Assembly (NCBI GenBank): GCA_020627685.1
Contig: JAHDGK010000030.1
Coordinates: 1-60,327, forward strand
Direction: 5' to 3'
Origin: Granulosicoccus sp.
GTDB taxonomy: Bacteria > Pseudomonadota > Gammaproteobacteria > Granulosicoccales > Granulosicoccaceae
Length of the DNA stretch: 60,327 bases
Both the position numbers and the translations under genes were made by a program. Of the stretch, positions 44,535 to 53,517 are shown in pieces. The notes under the pieces were generated by a model that had not been told where the DNA came from, did no database searches, and saw only the letters and a program-made list of their open reading frames with translations. Each line of letters opens with the position of its first letter. The stretch's first letter is position 1.

Positions 44535-46001
44535 TTACCGTTTGTGCGCTGTCACCGGTCGGTAAAAACCAAAACCCATAAGAACCACTAACAACCACAA
44601 GGAGCCGCCCCCTCCACTGCGTCTCGTCGGAGTCACCGGCAGCTCCGACTGAATAGCAGCGACAGCGAAAGAGGCTGCGTCAGCTATTGCATCAGAGACC
44701 TCGAGGCGGGAAGCTGTACTACCGGACGGACATAAATCGGTCGCAATAAGCGTATCCGCAACACAAACATCAAGCGCGTGTTGCCCTTCTTGAATAAGCT
44801 GAAGCGTGGACCCTTCCCCACACGCGACCGACTCACGCAATTGCGCTAACGGCTGAACCTCAGTATTCACGCTCATAAGCTGCCGCCCGGCTAGCGCGTC
44901 GCACAATCGTATGGATTGACGCGCTTCCACCAGATCATCCTGCAGCCCATGAACCATCATTAACGGAGGTACTTCTAACGCCCCTTCAATAATGCGCGTT
45001 GGAAAACTATTTTCTGGTACCGGTGTAGCGCTTAAATCTGCTTCTTCGGCTGTGCCGCCTATGACCTTGGTTAAAATGTTTAAGCCCTGTGAATTCGTGT
45101 AATGACCATTACGTACTCTTAGTGCGAAATCGGTAAAGTCAGTGGGTGGATAGAACAACACTCCGGCGGCAACATCTTCCGGGTGATTTAACGCTAATGA
45201 GGCTGCCAGATGCGCACCTGCTGATTGACCAAACACCACAGGTTTCGCAGTGCTCCCATATTGAGCAGCGTTCTCACGTACCCACGTAAGCGCAGCACTG
45301 GCATCATTTGTTATATCGACTATGGAGGCGTTATGACAGGCAGCGCTACCCTCGCTATCGCCAAGCAATCGATAAAATGGTGCATAGACGACAAAGCCTT
45401 GATCGATAAAGTGCGGTATTGTCAGTTCCAAGCCAAAAAAACCAAAGCCTCGTGCGCTCCAGCTTCCACCGTGTAACGCGAGCAATGACCCCTTAGCAGT
45501 AACTCCGGGCCTAGGTGAATACACCCGCATTTCCAGATTACAGCTGCCGCCATCGGTCTCAACCGTTCGGTAAATAAGACGTTGCAGATACGGTTGCGCA
45601 ATTCCATCTAGCGGCCGTGCACCCAAATCAATTCTATTACCCGGTGAGAGCGTCCAGGTATCTGCTACCAGGCCATCACCCTCGCCAAGTCTTCCTGCAT
45701 CCAACAAAACCTCACAATGGCTCAGCAGCGCTGTTGCCTCGAAACTAATTTCCGAGCTGCAACTTGCATCCGTGTAGTACGTGCCATTTGATGAACTATC
45801 CGGAACCACGCTGACACAGTTAGCCGCATCGAGAACATACAGAGGTTCTGGCTCACTATCCGACAACAATGGCTCTATCAAAGCGCATGCAAGCACACTT
45901 TGAAAAATACTTGAGATACTAGGATTACTTTGCGCTGACGCATGTTGGCCGACAAGTAGTAAACCAGAGGCGATGGCAACTCTTACAACATTGCGAATCA
46001 T
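44535..46001 (-). CDS. Exported alpha/beta-hydrolase (esterase/lipase) with GlyGly-CTERM tail
   Basis: A 488-residue serine hydrolase of the carboxylesterase/HSL type. A signal peptide ends GQHASA. The oxyanion motif HGGSW and the nucleophile GQSAGAHLAAS are clear; the later Asp/His fall around MVHGLQDDLVEA and EGQHALDV. The C-terminus RRSGGGGSLWLLVVLMGFGFYRP is a Gly-rich stretch, a hydrophobic helix and basic residues: the GlyGly-CTERM sorting signal read by rhombosortase. The protein is probably cell-surface anchored or processed after type II secretion. It lies 13 bases after the M48 protease gene. Confidence 0.88.
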   Translation of the reverse strand: MIRNVVRVAIASGLLLVGQHASAQSNPSISSIFQSVLACALIEPLLSDSEPEPLYVLDAANCVSVVPDSSSNGTYYTDASCSSEISFEATALLSHCEVLLDAGRLGEGDGLVADTWTLSPGNRIDLGARPLDGIAQPYLQRLIYRTVETDGGSCNLEMRVYSPRPGVTAKGSLLALHGGSWSARGFGFFGLELTIPHFIDQGFVVYAPFYRLLGDSEGSAACHNASIVDITNDASAALTWVRENAAQYGSTAKPVVFGQSAGAHLAASLALNHPEDVAAGVLFYPPTDFTDFALRVRNGHYTNSQGLNILTKVIGGTAEEADLSATPVPENSFPTRIIEGALEVPPLMMVHGLQDDLVEARQSIRLCDALAGRQLMSVNTEVQPLAQLRESVACGEGSTLQLIQEGQHALDVCVADTLIATDLCPSGSTASRLEVSDAIADAASFAVAAIQSELPVTPTRRSGGGGSLWLLVVLMGFGFYRPVTAHKR

Positions 46002-46014
46002 CTCTTTAAACCCC

Positions 46015-47559
46015 TTAACCTGCTATTTCTGCTTTTAAGATAACGACCCTAACTTGATCTGCAGTGGCACGTGACATTTTTTGCCCCGTATCGAATACGT
46101 ATCTCTGTCCGGCGGGTATTCTATTTCGCAAAGTCTGTACGCGTTGCGGAGCATTAGCATTCATTCGCAAACCCAGTTGCACGTTGGTTACAGGCCGCGA
46201 TGTTTGGTTAATCAGTTCAATAACGAAATTACCATTTCTATTCAATCCCTGTCGCACCAGAAGTCTGGAGTCGTTCGACTGTGGAGGGTCTAACCTCATT
46301 AGTGCCGCTTTGGCTTTTTCAGCTTCCTGTCCTTGCGCCTGCGCAGCCATCGCGTAATAGCGTTTGGCTACCTGCAAGTTGCCTTGCTTCTCTGCAAATT
46401 GTCCTAATCCCAATTGAGCAGCGGTCGTGGGCAACAACTTCATACTGGTTGCGTAGTCCGCCTGAGCCGCTTTCGCGTTATTTTGCTGCTCAAATATTTT
46501 TCCGCGTTGCAGGTAGTAATAAAAGAATTCTTGGTTGAGGCCAATGGCCTTATCAAAGTTGCGCTTTGCCGTGGACAAGTTATTTTGCGATAACGCGATA
46601 TCACCCTGCAAGGAGTGAAAATGTGCCTCTCTGGGCTCGAGTCGAATGGCAGTTTTCAGTAATGATGACGCCTCAGATATTTTCTTATTTTTAAACGCTA
46701 CCTGCGCTTTGTCGTAGGCGTCGTATGCCTTCTGCGATTTGTACAGACGCGCCATTGCTTTTTTGTAGCTGGCCTCACCCACCGTGCCGCCTGGCGCTAA
46801 CGATCTAGCCGTTTTAATATTTTCTTCAACACGTAGCTGTGAGGGTGGATGGCTGGCAAACAATCGTGTAAGGGTGTTCGATTGCTGGCCTTTAGAGAGT
46901 TCAACAAAGGTTCTTTGCAGCCCTACCGCCCCTTGAGGATCAAATCCAGCACGCGACATATACGTCATTCCGAAATGATCAGCTTCAAGCTCCGCACCTT
47001 GACCGTACTGACTATTTATTATCTGCGCACCGACACTGGACAATAGCTGCGCCTGTTGTCCGTAGCCTTCTCGCGCACCGACAACTGATGCGGTGAGTAC
47101 ACCCAGTTGCAATCCGATACCACGCGTTTGCCCCTTGGCACCATGCTTCGCCGCCGAATGTACAATTTCATGTCCAAGAACGGCGGCAAGCTCAGACTCG
47201 TTTTTTAGCTTTACTAGCAAACCGCGATTGATACTGATTTTGCCCCCAGGCAACGCCCATGCGTTTGGCGTTGAATCATTGATTACATGAAATTCATACG
47301 GCAGCTTACGATCGCTTTGTGCCGCAAGACGCTGACCGATAGAGCGCACATAAGCTTCCACACCGGGATCTACTACGTAGTCTCCACCTTGAGATTGTCG
47401 TAGGGGCAGATATTGCTGCGCACCAACTTGCAGTTCCCAATCTTCGGAGACCAGCAAAAAATCTTTCTTCCCGGTTACCGGATTTTGTACACAACCAGCC
47501 AAAAGTGCGGCTATTGCAAAACCATAGATAAAGGCCGGAAGTCTATTCAATAGATTCAT
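46015..47559 (-). CDS. M48-family metalloprotease lipoprotein with TPR repeats
   Basis: A 514-residue outer-envelope protease of the BepA/YfgC kind. A lipobox LAGC puts the lipid on Cys23. The zinc motif HEIVH lies at 130-134 with the third ligand in ELEADHFGM further on. Residues from about 280 to 420 form tetratricopeptide repeats. Family members assist or degrade outer-membrane proteins. It is followed at 13 bases by the GlyGly-CTERM esterase gene on the same strand, so the two may be co-expressed. Confidence 0.92.
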   Translation of the reverse strand: MNLLNRLPAFIYGFAIAALLAGCVQNPVTGKKDFLLVSEDWELQVGAQQYLPLRQSQGGDYVVDPGVEAYVRSIGQRLAAQSDRKLPYEFHVINDSTPNAWALPGGKISINRGLLVKLKNESELAAVLGHEIVHSAAKHGAKGQTRGIGLQLGVLTASVVGAREGYGQQAQLLSSVGAQIINSQYGQGAELEADHFGMTYMSRAGFDPQGAVGLQRTFVELSKGQQSNTLTRLFASHPPSQLRVEENIKTARSLAPGGTVGEASYKKAMARLYKSQKAYDAYDKAQVAFKNKKISEASSLLKTAIRLEPREAHFHSLQGDIALSQNNLSTAKRNFDKAIGLNQEFFYYYLQRGKIFEQQNNAKAAQADYATSMKLLPTTAAQLGLGQFAEKQGNLQVAKRYYAMAAQAQGQEAEKAKAALMRLDPPQSNDSRLLVRQGLNRNGNFVIELINQTSRPVTNVQLGLRMNANAPQRVQTLRNRIPAGQRYVFDTGQKMSRATADQVRVVILKAEIAG

Positions 47560-47640
47560 GCTGCGTTCTCCTGTTGCGATATCCCTATTGCGATTTTGAT
47601 GTCTTTAGGTGTTCTAAACAACGATGAACAGTGTTAACAA

Positions 47641-48177
47641 TTAATGCTGATGCCCGCCCACACCGTGAGCGTGGCCATGGGCGATCTCTTCTTCGGAGGC
47701 GTCTCTTACAGACACTATCTGTACATCGAAGGTTAGATCAACCCCCGCCAATGGGTGATTGATATCAACATCGAGGTTGAATTTTCCGACTTTGATAATA
47801 GTGGCCGGGCTAGGACCGGATTCGCCACGGACGGTTATTATCTGGCCTGGACGGAACGTCTGCTGCTTTCCACCGTCTATCTTTTTACGAGACAGACGCT
47901 GAACCCTATCCGGATAGTGCCGTCCATAGGCTTTCTCATGAGGTATCGTTATGGAAAAATCATCCCCGGCAACCTTACCGACAAATGCATCTTGTAACGC
48001 CAGCAACACGCCACGTTCACCATGAAGGCACAATACTGGATCCCCTGATTTAGAGGACTCGATTTTTTTCGAGGATGCATCGTACAAATCGTAATGAAAA
48101 GCTACTACTTTGCCCGCACCAGCAACAACATTGCCCGACTCAGCCCCGGGGCTTTCAGACAAGGAAGAATCTGACAT
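47641..48177 (-). CDS. SlyD-like FKBP-type prolyl isomerase with His-rich tail
   Basis: A 178-residue FKBP with the SlyD pattern: N-terminal FKBP strand VVAFHYDLYDA, an inserted IF domain (about 75-150), FNLDVDINHPLAGVDLTFDVQIV near the end, and a His-rich tail HGHAHGVGGHQH that can bind Ni or Zn. An N-terminal 22-residue extension is not in E. coli SlyD. It folds and helps metal delivery. The start ATG is supported by the fixed N-terminal reading frame. Confidence 0.85.
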   Translation of the reverse strand: MSDSSLSESPGAESGNVVAGAGKVVAFHYDLYDASSKKIESSKSGDPVLCLHGERGVLLALQDAFVGKVAGDDFSITIPHEKAYGRHYPDRVQRLSRKKIDGGKQQTFRPGQIITVRGESGPSPATIIKVGKFNLDVDINHPLAGVDLTFDVQIVSVRDASEEEIAHGHAHGVGGHQH

Positions 48178-48326
48178 GGTAAAAACTCCTGATCCAGTGA
48201 TTACGACAAATGGAAGACAGTCCCATGATACCTATTGATTCAAGCACGTGGGAGATGGAAAGGCCTTCAAAAACCGGCACTTGTTTGCAAACCTTTACAG
48301 CTGAGCTGTCAAAGCGACGCAAGACG

Positions 48327-49241
48327 ATGCGCACTGTCGCAATTTTGACTGCGGTTCTTGTGCTGGCAGGCTGTACAAACAGCAAATTGATTATCGGGCC
48401 TTTGTACAATCGCCTTGACGATCAGATGCGCACAGAATTCAACAAACTAGGCGAATTCAACACCGCTCAAGTCGAGGCATTTGAACAAACCGTTGGCACA
48501 TTTCACGTTTGGCATCGGCAGAGCGAAATGCCCAAATACGCGACCCTACTGTCCGACATTGCCCAATCTATTGGTGAAAAAGGTGCAACAAGCCAAGCTG
48601 ACGTTGACGCCTGGGCGGCAGATTTAGAACAGTTTTCAAAAAACTTTCGTGACTGTCATCCAGTGAATTACTCGATAGAGTTGATCCAGTCTTTGTCCGA
48701 TGAGCAGATCGATTTTATAGAGCGCAGGTTTAAAGGAGAACGCGAAAAAAACCGTGAGCGCTATGCCGGACAGACAAAAGAAGAGCGGGTAGAACGCCGA
48801 TTAAAAAACATAGTGAAATGGTCAGGAAGACTGGGGTTAAATTTTACGACAGCCCAAAAAAAGATAATCAGGGATAGCCTGACTGAACAAATCAGTTTAC
48901 GAAAGGAATACTACCAACTGTCATCCGAGTGGAACGACTACCTTTTCTTGCTTGCTCGTAATCAGGAAAATCCGGCATACGCGGAAGCACTCTCTTCACA
49001 CATCTCGAATCTCTGGACCTTGCTGGAAAGAGCACACCCCGAAGAATGGCAATCTATTCGCGATTTGTGGCGAAACACCACTTACACACTGATAGGCACA
49101 TTCTCAGAGCCGCAGCGTACGGTGACGAAACAATGGCTGAGCAAGATGGGAAAAACTATCGATGCTATATCAAAAGACAAACCTTCTTTTAAGGTCAGCA
49201 ACGATGCCTCTCACGGCTGTCTGGTTGCACAAACTAATTAG
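48327..49241 (+). CDS. Lipoprotein of unknown function (DUF6279-like)
   Basis: A 304-residue protein if started at the ATG at 48327, which gives a clean lipoprotein signal (MRTVAILTAVLVLAGC, Cys16). An earlier ATG at 48210 would add an improbable 39-residue head. The body is highly charged and alpha-helical (RLDDQMRTEFNKLGEF, FIERRFKGEREKNRERYAG) and recalls DUF6279 lipoproteins of gammaproteobacteria; function unknown. The end overlaps the convergent dusC gene by eight bases. Confidence 0.72.
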   Translation: MRTVAILTAVLVLAGCTNSKLIIGPLYNRLDDQMRTEFNKLGEFNTAQVEAFEQTVGTFHVWHRQSEMPKYATLLSDIAQSIGEKGATSQADVDAWAADLEQFSKNFRDCHPVNYSIELIQSLSDEQIDFIERRFKGEREKNRERYAGQTKEERVERRLKNIVKWSGRLGLNFTTAQKKIIRDSLTEQISLRKEYYQLSSEWNDYLFLLARNQENPAYAEALSSHISNLWTLLERAHPEEWQSIRDLWRNTTYTLIGTFSEPQRTVTKQWLSKMGKTIDAISKDKPSFKVSNDASHGCLVAQTN

Positions 49242-50256
49242 TTTGCTGATTTGCCACTAACCATTCGCGATGCTCAGCGAAAGCACGTTGAATTTCGGGT
49301 ACGCCATGAAGGGTTCTTATGCGACCGAACAACTCCTGAGCGTTTTCATAACTGCGTTTTAAATAGGCCAGCCACTGTTTGGTTCTATTTCCAACATGGC
49401 GGGGACTTTGACTATCTGATCGCAGGAACTGCGCTTCAACCAAATGCGAGACCTGCATCCAATCGATGGGTTCTAGAGGTGATTTAAGTTGAGCGGCCTG
49501 AATTCTGAGCGCAAGATCCGGGGATGCTAACGCACCTCGCCCCAGCATAATACGACTGCAACCACTTGCATCCATGGCTTGCAGTGAGTCCTCGATAGTC
49601 CAGATTTCACCGTTTATATATGTATTGGTATCGCCTTCAGCGACAACAGCTTTGACAGATGACCACCAGGCAGGCGGTTTATAACCATCAAATTTTGTTC
49701 TGGCATGAATGGCCAGCTCTGTGGCACCGGCAGCTCTGATACCCTCTACGATCTCAGGTAACGAATCGCTGTTGTCATAACCTAAACGTATTTTCGCGGT
49801 TACGGGGACGTCTCCGGGTACCTGGTCACGCACAGCCTTAACGATCTCGGCGACATGCGACGGTGTGCGAAGCAAAATCGAGCCTCCCATGCTGTTATTA
49901 ACCGTTTTAGCTGGGCAGCCAAAATTCAAGTCAACACCCGGTGCTCCAAGTTGCACGGCCCTAACTGCATTTTTGGCCAGCGCCGCCGGATCGCTACCCA
50001 GCAGTTGGGTGTAAACAGGTACACCGTTTTCCGTGAGCCCGCCCGTGTCCAACTCCGGGCACAGTCGGAAAAATACTTTCTCGGGTAACAGCACATCGGT
50101 GACCCGAATAAATTCCGTCACGCAGCGCGAATATCCGCCAATTCCAGTGAGCAATCGGCGCATCGGAGCGTCAATAACACCCTCCATGGGGGCTAAGACA
50201 ATATTTCGCTTATCAGAAGACTGGTTGGAATGAGAAGTAGGCAAGTGAGACGCCAT
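49234..50256 (-). CDS. dusC: tRNA-dihydrouridine synthase C
   Basis: A 340-residue Dus-family enzyme, in length and motifs closest to DusC. FMN-binding barrel starts LAPMEGVIDAPMRRLL, the catalytic Cys lies in FGCPAKTVNNSMGGS, and LAIHARTKFDGY and IMLGRGALASPDLA follow. It reduces a uridine in tRNA (U16 in E. coli DusC). It is divergent from the CvfB-like gene and convergent with the lipoprotein gene. Confidence 0.92.
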   Translation of the reverse strand: MASHLPTSHSNQSSDKRNIVLAPMEGVIDAPMRRLLTGIGGYSRCVTEFIRVTDVLLPEKVFFRLCPELDTGGLTENGVPVYTQLLGSDPAALAKNAVRAVQLGAPGVDLNFGCPAKTVNNSMGGSILLRTPSHVAEIVKAVRDQVPGDVPVTAKIRLGYDNSDSLPEIVEGIRAAGATELAIHARTKFDGYKPPAWWSSVKAVVAEGDTNTYINGEIWTIEDSLQAMDASGCSRIMLGRGALASPDLALRIQAAQLKSPLEPIDWMQVSHLVEAQFLRSDSQSPRHVGNRTKQWLAYLKRSYENAQELFGRIRTLHGVPEIQRAFAEHREWLVANQQTN

Positions 50257-50361
50257 GGCTATGAAAGATTCTGGCCGTAATAATAGTGCGAAAGATCACA
50301 TGATAACGCTACACGCGTATCATCACTGGCATATCGTTCGACACCCCCCTACACTGCCTGC

Positions 50362-51201
50362 ATGTTGGAAATCGGCTACACATCAGAACTCCTCGTAAAA
50401 GAGGTAAATCGCGAACACATCACTCTTGACGGCCAGCAGTTGGGCCCTGTTTTGATGGATGCTAGCGAGGCCCCTTATGCGCAAATTGGTGAACAATTGG
50501 TTGTTTTTTTGTTCAACAATGGTCGGGGCGACCCCATTGCAACATTACAAATGCCACTGGTTCAGCGTGGTCAGTGCGCCTCTCTTAAGGTGGTGGATAT
50601 CACCAACGCCGGCGCTTTTCTGGACTGGGGAATTTCTAAAAACTTGCTCTTACCGTTTGCAGAACAACGCAGGCCTCTTGAAATCGGGCGTCACGAAAGT
50701 GTTTTGGTTTATCAAGACAATTCGGGAAGGCTTGCAGCAAGTAGCCGGCTTGATCATCACCTTCCTGAAATCGCTGATGACTTCAAACCGTGGCAGGCTG
50801 TTTCTTTGTTGATATTTCAGCGAACTGATTTGGGCTTGAAAGCGGTTGTCGATAATCGGGCAATTGGCTTGCTTTACAAGGATGAAATTTTTCAATCCAT
50901 TCGAGTTGGAGAGCATCATTCAGGGTACGTAAAACGTCTTCGTCATGACGGACGAATTGACCTGACACTGCAACCGCGATCCAAAGAAATAAAACCCGAG
51001 CTTTCGGCCCGTATTGTCAGCTATTTGGAAGAGAATGACGGTATCTGTCACTTGAGCGACAAAAGCTCACCTGAAGCCATCCAGGCAATTTTCCAAGTCA
51101 GTAAAAAGAATTTTAAGAAGGCAATAAGCGGTCTATACCGGGAAAGAAAAATCGTGATCCACCCCGAGTACATTGCTCTCAATATATCGTCTTCGGACTG
51201 A
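50362..51201 (+). CDS. CvfB-like S1-domain RNA-binding protein
   Basis: A 279-residue protein of the CvfB/YitL family. It contains several S1-like OB folds in tandem (first about 60-130 with VVDITNAGAFLDWGISKNLLLP, another near VGEHHSGYVKRLRHDGRIDLTLQP) and a C-terminal winged helix. It probably binds RNA and may regulate virulence or stress genes, as named in Staphylococcus. The RbgA-like GTPase gene follows after 11 bases. Confidence 0.88.
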   Translation: MLEIGYTSELLVKEVNREHITLDGQQLGPVLMDASEAPYAQIGEQLVVFLFNNGRGDPIATLQMPLVQRGQCASLKVVDITNAGAFLDWGISKNLLLPFAEQRRPLEIGRHESVLVYQDNSGRLAASSRLDHHLPEIADDFKPWQAVSLLIFQRTDLGLKAVVDNRAIGLLYKDEIFQSIRVGEHHSGYVKRLRHDGRIDLTLQPRSKEIKPELSARIVSYLEENDGICHLSDKSSPEAIQAIFQVSKKNFKKAISGLYRERKIVIHPEYIALNISSSD

Positions 51202-51212
51202 GGTCGCAGGTC

Positions 51213-52172
51213 ATGTCTATTCAATGGTTTCCGGGGCATATGCACAAAGCCCGGAAAGAGATGGCCAAGGTGTTGCCAGAGATAGACGTCATTCTGGAGG
51301 TACTCGATGCCCGGATTCCTTGGAGCAGTGAGAACCCAATGCTGGCAGAGATTGCCAAACAAAAACCGGTGCTCCGGGTTCTTACAAAATCAGACTTAGC
51401 GGACCCGGCCACGACTGAAGAATGGCTTGAGTTTTTAGCATCGGATGAGCAGAGAGATGCTTTGGCAATCTCTACTCAAGAGCCGAACAAATACAAAGAG
51501 ATTCCTGCTCGGTTGAAAGCACTTGAACCGGCCACCCAATCTGTTCGGCTCAAATCCCGTGTAGCTATGGTTGTGGGTATCCCCAATGTCGGTAAATCAA
51601 CGTTAATCAATAAATTGACCGGCAAAGTTGTCGCGAAAACCGGCAACGAACCGGCCATCACCAAACGACAACAGTTGATTGTTCTAAACGATTCGTGGAA
51701 TTTACGCGACACCCCTGGTGTCCTTTGGCCGAAAGTAGAAAATCCAGCCAGTGGGTTTAGGCTTGCAGCCACTGGAGCCGTCAGAGACACTGCCATGGAT
51801 AGTGCTGAGGTGGCTAGCCATCTGTTGGACCATCTATGCGTTACCTATGGCGATGCGCTTCGAGCCCGATATGGTAGCGATCTCCCTATCCAAGACAGCG
51901 TAGAAACTCTGGAAACCATTGGCCGTAAACGCGGCTGCTTAGGAGCAGGCGCTTTGGTGGATTTTGATCGTGCGGGAAGACTCTTGTTACAAGAATTTCG
52001 TGACGGACTTCTGGGTGGAATAACCCTTGAGACACCCACGATGCGGTTGAACGAAATTCGCGAAACTGAAGAGCGACTCGCTAAAGCTACGGCTAAAAAA
52101 GAGGCACGCAAAGAACGCAAAGCACAGGAGCGAGCGGCGAACCGCGCACGTAAGAATGCCGCTAAGCGATGA
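51213..52172 (+). CDS. Ribosome biogenesis GTPase YlqF/RbgA-like
   Basis: A 319-residue circularly permuted GTPase. Motif order is G4-G1-G3: TKSDLADP near the N-terminus (LPEIDVILEVLDARIPWSS before it), then P-loop GIPNVGKSTLINKL, then RDTPGVLWP. The N-terminal line IQWFPGHMHKARKEM is the signature. A highly basic C-terminal tail (KKEARKERKAQERAANRARK) should bind rRNA. Bacillus RbgA acts late in 50S assembly; the gammaproteobacterial role is similar by family. Confidence 0.93.
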   Translation: MSIQWFPGHMHKARKEMAKVLPEIDVILEVLDARIPWSSENPMLAEIAKQKPVLRVLTKSDLADPATTEEWLEFLASDEQRDALAISTQEPNKYKEIPARLKALEPATQSVRLKSRVAMVVGIPNVGKSTLINKLTGKVVAKTGNEPAITKRQQLIVLNDSWNLRDTPGVLWPKVENPASGFRLAATGAVRDTAMDSAEVASHLLDHLCVTYGDALRARYGSDLPIQDSVETLETIGRKRGCLGAGALVDFDRAGRLLLQEFRDGLLGGITLETPTMRLNEIRETEERLAKATAKKEARKERKAQERAANRARKNAAKR

Positions 52173-52354
52173 TGACCGAACTCACGCTTTAAACGATAGC
52201 TGAATCACAAAAAATCAACGTCGAATCAGACCTCGACCACCTAGCTGTGCCACACCTCTCGAAAATCAGGCGTACTCGCCGATAGCTTGATATCTCAATG
52301 AAATTCGTTAGGTGCGGTACCCGGGGACACCGGTTGCTCACTCGAGGAAAATCG

Positions 52355-52762
52355 ATGTCAGCTAAGCCCTTGGTCAGATTTATCCCCTTCGTTGCCGCGG
52401 CGTTATTCTGCAGTGCCTGTTCGGTGACTCAGCCGCAAAAATTCAGCGACCAGCAACAGCAGGAATCCTTAAGTCGGTGGTACCAATGTATTGAGCGTCA
52501 CCGCGATGCTCATGAGGGTTCGTTTCTAGACATGAAACGGGAAATTTCACTCGGCTGCGAGGGGCATCAGCGGGACGTACTGGCCACTTACCCGGAGCAT
52601 TTGGAGAACCAAGTGAGTGCTCTCCTGTCAGAGCATGCAGATCAGATGAGCGCGGAACACTTCTTGCGATCAAGTAAGCTCTCAGCGTGGAACACCCTTC
52701 CAGACGCCGATAATGATAATTTAAGCATCCGTCTGACCGGCGCATTATCAGACGATCTATGA
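52355..52762 (+). CDS. Small lipoprotein of unknown function
   Basis: A 135-residue protein when started at 52355, where a GAGGAAAA ribosome-binding site precedes the ATG and a lipobox SAC (Cys22) follows the hydrophobic segment. The body (QQQESLSRWYQCIERHRDAHEG...) has two further cysteines and no recognised family. It is 55 bases upstream of the FKBP gene on the same strand. Confidence 0.62.
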   Translation: MSAKPLVRFIPFVAAALFCSACSVTQPQKFSDQQQQESLSRWYQCIERHRDAHEGSFLDMKREISLGCEGHQRDVLATYPEHLENQVSALLSEHADQMSAEHFLRSSKLSAWNTLPDADNDNLSIRLTGALSDDL

Positions 52763-52817
52763 CATAGTGCGCGCTATCAGTAGACGAATAACCCCATTGA
52801 CAGGACTCAACCACCTA

Positions 52818-53495
52818 ATGAAAAAGACTTTTCTAGCCAGTGCCACTTCGCTGGTCCTCACCGGCATGTTAGCAGCACCTTCGTTCGCACAGGATGCGGC
52901 GCTGGACACTGATGAAGCCAAGGTCAGCTATGGGCTGGGCCTCATGATCGGCGAGCGTGTTTTAAAACAGTACGGCGAGCTCGATATGGACCTTGTGATG
53001 CAAGGCATGAAAGCCCAGTACGCGGGTGAAGAAACGCAACTGACACTCGAAGAAGCGCAAGCCGCTCTAGAAGCTCACCAGCAACGCGCTGCAGAAGAAG
53101 CTTCTGCCGCAGCCGCTCAAGTTGGTATTGATTATCTGGCAGCCAACAAAGAAAAAGAAGGCGTCATGACCACTGAAAGCGGACTGCAATATGAAGTACT
53201 TACCGCTGCAGAAGGCCCCAAGCCGACAGCCGATGACACCGTCAGCGTGCACTACGTGGGAACACTGATTAACGGTAATGAATTCGATAGTTCTATTGCC
53301 CGTGGCGAACCGGCGCAATTCCCGCTCAAAGGTGTAATCCCTGGGTGGACAGAAGGCCTACAGCTTATGAACGTCGGCAGTAAATATCGATTCGTTATTC
53401 CATCCGATCTGGCTTATGGTGATCGCGGTGCAGGCCAGGCAATCGGGCCCGGCGAAACTCTGATTTTTGAAGTCGAACTTTTGGAAATCAAATAG
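52818..53495 (+). CDS. FkpA/Mip-like periplasmic FKBP prolyl isomerase
   Basis: A 225-residue protein. A signal peptide ends PSFAQ, an N-terminal helical dimerization region (DAALDTDEAKVSYGLG ... about 30-120) and the FKBP domain (about 125-225, with VSVHYVGTLINGNEFDSS and ELIFEVELLEI-type ending) follow. It catalyses prolyl isomerization in the periplasm and acts as a chaperone. The ATG at 52818 is used because it yields the full signal peptide. Confidence 0.93.
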   Translation: MKKTFLASATSLVLTGMLAAPSFAQDAALDTDEAKVSYGLGLMIGERVLKQYGELDMDLVMQGMKAQYAGEETQLTLEEAQAALEAHQQRAAEEASAAAAQVGIDYLAANKEKEGVMTTESGLQYEVLTAAEGPKPTADDTVSVHYVGTLINGNEFDSSIARGEPAQFPLKGVIPGWTEGLQLMNVGSKYRFVIPSDLAYGDRGAGQAIGPGETLIFEVELLEIK

Positions 53496-53517
53496 CGCTA
53501 GGCCATTTGATATTCTG

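Noticed and set aside
2654-50299. A shared 14-base word GTGCGAAAGATCAC at 2654-2667 and 50286-50299, both in intergenic DNA
   Set aside because: A few matches of this length are expected by chance in a 60-kb window, and the flanks do not match.
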